The translations under genes were made by a program, and so were the position numbers. DNA of 64,000 nt from Erodium maritimum (taxonomy: Eukaryota; Streptophyta; Magnoliopsida; Geraniales; Geraniaceae), in NCBI GenBank assembly GCA_963921825.1, contig OY997592.1, forward strand, positions 66,050,336 to 66,114,335, written 5' to 3'. Shown here in pieces: positions 60,203-64,000 of this stretch (the stretch's first letter is position 1; the number at the start of each line of letters is the position of its first letter). The notes beneath the pieces are model-generated. The model ran no database searches and was not told where the DNA came from. It saw nothing but the letters and a program-made list of their open reading frames with translations.

Positions 60203-63200
60203 GTTACCTTAAGCGTTTCCATTTCCTCCTTTGAAGGGCAAAACTTAATGAGGTTCTCAACCTGATCAATGTCTAGAGTTGCAGAATCTAAAGCTAGAAT
60301 TGCATTCTGGAAACAACATTGAAAATCATTGTCATCAAAAGGCCAGCAATTTTTAAATTATTTTATGCAGCTTATAATATCTGTCAAAGACAGCAATGTA
60401 ATCAACATGATTAAACTAATTTTCGAAACAAAATAACAGAAAAGAGCATTTTATTATAGGCAATTCATATATGCATGTGAAAAGGCATATAGTTATCCTA
60501 TGAGTAAGGGGAATACGCAGTGTGAATTAAAAAGGAAAGAACAACTCACAATCATATCCGAAAGGGGGATTTTTATTTTTGTAAGCATTATTTCACAGTT
60601 ATATGCTCTACGCAAGTCAACCTGGCAGAAGGAAACACAAGAAGAAACATAAGTCTCATACAAATAAAAAATATGAACTCAAAACCAAAGACATTCCTAG
60701 CTTGTTCCACTTACATAGACATTACAAGTGTGTAGGCCCATTCCTCTAAATATCATGCATTCATTTTCTAGTTGTCGTGTTTAATCAAGCAAATAAGGAA
60801 TTACCAAATCCCTAATTCAAGTAACTAGATTGCTATTTAGAAAGATATGAAACTAATTCAAATAAATACAGCCTCCTCCATATGTTTACACTTCTTTTCT
60901 TCAGAATGCAAAAGAAATTTAAAACTATCAAGCACAATATTATAATACAATCACTTTCTGACAGAGAAACTCGCAAAAAAAAATCTCAACTTACCAATTG
61001 CACTTTCTCAGGTTTGTTGTTAATGTTATTTCCCCGTCGGCCTATACCTTTATTAGGACCACTTGCATCTGAAACAGAAGCTGCTGAGAACAAACTTTCT
61101 AGTTCTGAAATATCTATTTCAGGGGCCCTACAAAAATTACCACCATGTAACAAGCAGAAATGTCACAAAAGCAATCAATTAAATGTGCATGTATAGGAGG
61201 TTCCATTGAATGAGTAATGAGAAATATCCATATTTTTCATTACACTCACCTTGACTGACTGTCCTGTTTTGGGGCATCAGCCCACAAACTTCCTTGCATT
61301 GCTCTAGTAACTTTCACCCAGTGCAATGGCTTTAGTGAACTTTTCTTAGGGGGGTTAGTAACAGCACCTCGACCCCTGCCACTTGTAACCCCCAAAGAAG
61401 ATCGCCCCTTTCCAGTAGATGGAGGCGGTGGAGCCTTTGCTCCAGGTGGTGGGGGAGGACCAGGTACTGCACCAGAACTTAATGGCAGCGTGGGAGCACC
61501 AGGAGGCTTAGATGGTGGTGGAGGGGGAGCACCAGGAGGCTTAGGTGGTGGCGGAGGGGGGGCACCAGGAAGCTTAGGTGGTGGCGGTGGGGGGGCACCA
61601 GGAGGCTTAGGTGGTGGCGGTGGTGGTGGAGCACCAGGAGGTTTTGGTGGTGGGGGAGGAGGGAGAGGTGCAGCCCCGGGACCCTTAGGTGGTGGTGGTG
61701 GAGGGGGAGGTACAGCACCAGGAGGCTTTGGTGGTGGGGGGGGGAGGGGGAGGTGCAGTACCAGGAGGCTTTGGTGGTGGTGGGGGAGGGGGAGGTGCGG
61801 CCCCAAGAGGCTTTGGTGGTGGTGGGGGAGGGGGAGGTGCAGCACCAGGAGGCTTTGGTGGTGGTGGTGGAGGGAGAGGTGCAGCACCAGGAGACTTTGG
61901 CGGTGGTGGTGGGGGAGGTGGAGATGCAGCACCAAGAGGCTTTGGTAGTAGCGGGGGAGGGGGAGGGGGAGGTGCATCACTATAAGGCTTTGGTGGGGGA
62001 GGAGGAGGGGGAGGTGCAGCACTAAGAAGCTTAGGTGGGGGAGGAGGAGGTGGAGGATGGGCACCTGAAGACTTTAATGGTAGTGGTGGAGGGGGAGGAG
62101 GTGGGGGAACTGAAGTTGACATAGACAGCAAAGGGGGAGGTGGAGGTGGCGATGGAGGATGTGCTAGAGGAGGGCTCTTACAAGAAATGAGAGTTGGTAA
62201 GGGAGGTGGTGGTGGTGGCCGACTGGGAGGTGGATCAGAACAATCCATACTGGACGTACTAGGAGGTGGAGGGGGTGGCGGAGGAGGACTTCTACGAGTA
62301 CAAGCCTGCGAAGGAGGCGGTGGAGGTGTAGGAATTTTCTCAGTAAGGGAGACCAGGGGTGCTAGAGAATTGCTGGAGGCATTGAGAAAAGTATGTGGTG
62401 GGGGCGGGGGTGGAGGTGGAGGTGGCGATGGAGTAGGCCCTTTGCATCCATTAATAGAGGAAGGTAGAGATGTGGAAGGAGGAAGATGTATTTCTTCAAT
62501 TGGAACTGAAGACTGTTGATGAGGAATCGACTCTAAATTTTCAGCCAACACCTGATCTGCAAGTCCAGAATCAAGATTTACACTGGATTTGCCATCCCTT
62601 TCAAGAGACAAGGGGATTAGAGAAGCACTATCAGCTTTCAATAGCCTTATTTGACCGGTTGAGGGTTTAGCATAGATATCAAATGCTTCATCCGAACTGT
62701 CAGCTGTACTAGAAGCATTATTTTCTTCTTCGGAGTCAACAGGTGAAGCATATGAACTGCTTTTACTTGGAATTCTTGACAGTTCTTTCGCATCAGTCAA
62801 GACAGAAAGTTGTTTAAGTAACCAATATGCAGCATCATCACTGTTATCAGCCCAATCAACACCACTGAAAAGTTCTTGCACCCTAGAAAAGTCTTCAATG
62901 GGCAATCCACCCTTTTCCTCACCATTTAACATTGTAGTTGGAGCCCTTACAGGAGAAATTTGTTCCACCTCCCCAAACAATACCTGCATTCAGAAGTTGT
63001 TTAAGAAATGTAAATATGCAATTGAAGACTAAATTTTCTGAGGTATTTCTCTGTGATCTAAGAAATTACTCACTTCAGCTCGAAAGCATTTCGGATATCG
63101 ATCCTTTGAGTCCCAAAGAATGTCCAAGTTGTCAGAGTTCAGCATCAATATATTGGACCGAATAAATGCAGTATTAAACATTATACGAAACATCATAACT

Positions 63201-64000
63201 TCTCTTTCTGGATCCGATTCTAAATGAACACACTCCAGTACAACATCTCCTTGCACCAAACATTGGATGTCAATTTTAATCACATCACAGTCTGCCTGTA
63301 ATACAACAAAGGTTGATTGTGAATTCTTCAGTTACTATATAATATATCATCGGAACGGAAACAAGATGTTATATAATAATCATCTTACCTGGCGGTAATG
63401 CCTTAAAGTCTTTTTCTTAGACATGTCAAACAGCATCTGGGTTGAAAGTCCATCCTTGCCAAGTAGGTTCCTTCCAAAAATACGGATCACTGGTCTGCAC
63501 CCCTTCTGACTATCAAAGCTTGGAACTGCTCTAAGAATCAAACAATCCACTGAAAGCATCCGCTCTGGAGGAGGCCACTCTGATACTATACTTCTTCTAG
63601 CTACATACTGAAGGTATCTGAGCTGAGAAGGGAATGGATTCAATGGTGATAAGAGCTGCAAAAAACCTTTGGGGGCTTCACGGTGTACAATTTCAAGAGT
63701 TTTCTTTTCACCACCGGTCAATTTTCTGAAAACCAAAAAACTAGCTAAGAGGAATGCCAAGACCGGCCAACCTCCTCTTTCACAATGGAGAAGAATAATA
63801 TTATCTTGATTCCCAAGAGAAAGCCAACTCTCACAAACACGAAGAAAATGCTGAATCAATGACAATGGGAGGAGAGGACAGCCTTCATACTGTCTTGGAT
63901 AATCAATGACTGTGACATCATACTCACATAAGATTTCTGCAAACTGGCTCTTCTTTTCTCCATCACGAAAATTGAATGCCAGAAAGGATGCACCTGGGAA
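55633..64000 (-). CDS. Class II formin (PTEN-like, FH1, FH2), 5' end outside the window, one frameshift
   Basis: Sixteen exons are visible: 63389-64000 (open at the edge), 63074-63295, 61250-62983, 60995-61127, 60550-60621, 60208-60306, 59767-59808, 59606-59686, 59464-59514, 59297-59378, 59116-59210, 57982-58053, 57780-57896, 56948-57016, 56793-56859 and 55633-55823. They encode about 1,245 residues, with roughly the first hundred missing. The PTEN-like domain reads LLHCERGGWPVLAFLLASFL, so the catalytic C-x5-R arginine is absent, as usual for plant class II formins. A C2-like region follows, then an acidic linker and a long FH1 of repeated P-tracts separated by KPPGA units. FH2 starts at SLKPLHWVKVTRAMQGSLWAD and includes LTLGNALNQGTARG and the lasso-knob part. 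Such formins (Arabidopsis FH13/FH14 group) nucleate and bundle actin and can bind microtubules and membranes. A one-base excess in the C-run complementary to 61736-61744 breaks the frame within FH1. Confidence 0.9.
55990..56743. repeat. Foldback element in formin 3' intron, with a second foldback nested inside
   Basis: The outer arms (left ctgcacataactacctttatgaactg-type, right its complement ending near 56743) enclose an inner foldback at 56265-56534. The inner ends ggataattgcaaagatgtacc and gtaataattgcaaaaaaatacc are inverted relatives. Both are non-coding and lie in the intron between the last two coding exons. Confidence 0.6.
58499..58800. mobile_element. MULE-like foldback MITE with perfect 10-bp target duplication
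   Basis: The ends GGAGTAATCTCACTCA and GGATAATCTCACTCA (complement) differ by little, and both arms continue with ctacctctaagtatgcacc-type sequence. ATTTATATTA flanks it at 58489-58498 and 58801-58810. It lies in a formin intron. Confidence 0.85.
60145..60202. repeat. Compound (AT)n(AG)n microsatellite beside a formin splice donor
   Basis: About 18 AT units run directly into 11 AG units and end five bases before the last base of the exon 60208-60306. On the coding strand the donor GTAACC is therefore followed at once by a long CT tract. Confidence 0.9.

Noticed and set aside
61490..61948. Long plus-strand Gly-rich ORFs opposite the formin FH1 region
   Set aside because: They are the complement of CCN proline codons. 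The minus strand has the formin domains and splice sites, so the glycine-rich frames are shadows.

Overview
The window is nuclear DNA from a flowering plant, most likely a eudicot. It holds intron-rich genes with GT-AG and a few GC-AG introns, plastid and mitochondrial proteins encoded in the nucleus, and many plant-type transposable elements (TRIM, Ty1/copia, L1-type LINE, PIF/Harbinger, MULE-like foldback MITEs). A gene closely resembling STR2, the ABCG half-transporter of arbuscular mycorrhiza, argues for a mycorrhiza-competent lineage rather than Brassicaceae.

Layout. At 1-620 lies the 5' end of a J-domain protein gene (minus strand), whose first exon and promoter recur as a recent inverted duplicate at 1350-1630. 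From 1730 to 5150 there are two decayed DUF4283/CCHC gag-like remnants in opposite orientations. From 6134 to 10345 two adjacent PIF/Harbinger-like elements each carry only the Myb/SANT-type ORF1; the first copy is intact and the second has two stops. At 11181-16870 is a STICHEL-like (DnaX-like AAA) gene on the minus strand, whose first intron holds a palindromic array of tiny LTR retrotransposons. At 18054-21660 (minus) is the plastid kinase ABC1K3 and at 23005-35059 (plus) a 23-exon GH31 heteroglycan glucosidase (HGL1-like). The two are divergent around a 1.3 kb intergenic region. HGL1 converges on a mitochondrial alternative oxidase gene (35292-36538, minus). From 36930 to 40424 is a mixed repeat block: copia remnant, MITE, L1 tail and a third Harbinger copy. 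STR2 lies at 42137-45823 (plus). From 46390 to 54540 a young copia element (258-bp LTRs, 5-bp target duplication) sits inside the LTR of an older copia relic. From 55633 to the right edge is a class II formin (PTEN-like, FH1 and FH2 domains) on the minus strand, open at its 5' end and carrying a one-base frameshift in a C-run of the poly-proline region.

The host genes do not form a pathway cluster. They cover plastid lipid and plastoglobule regulation (ABC1K3), cytosolic starch-derived glycan turnover (HGL1), mitochondrial electron overflow (AOX), symbiotic lipid export (STR2), actin nucleation (formin) and an AAA-like protein related to trichome regulators (STICHEL-like). All multi-exon models below were built by hand: every listed splice junction keeps the reading frame, apart from the one formin defect noted.
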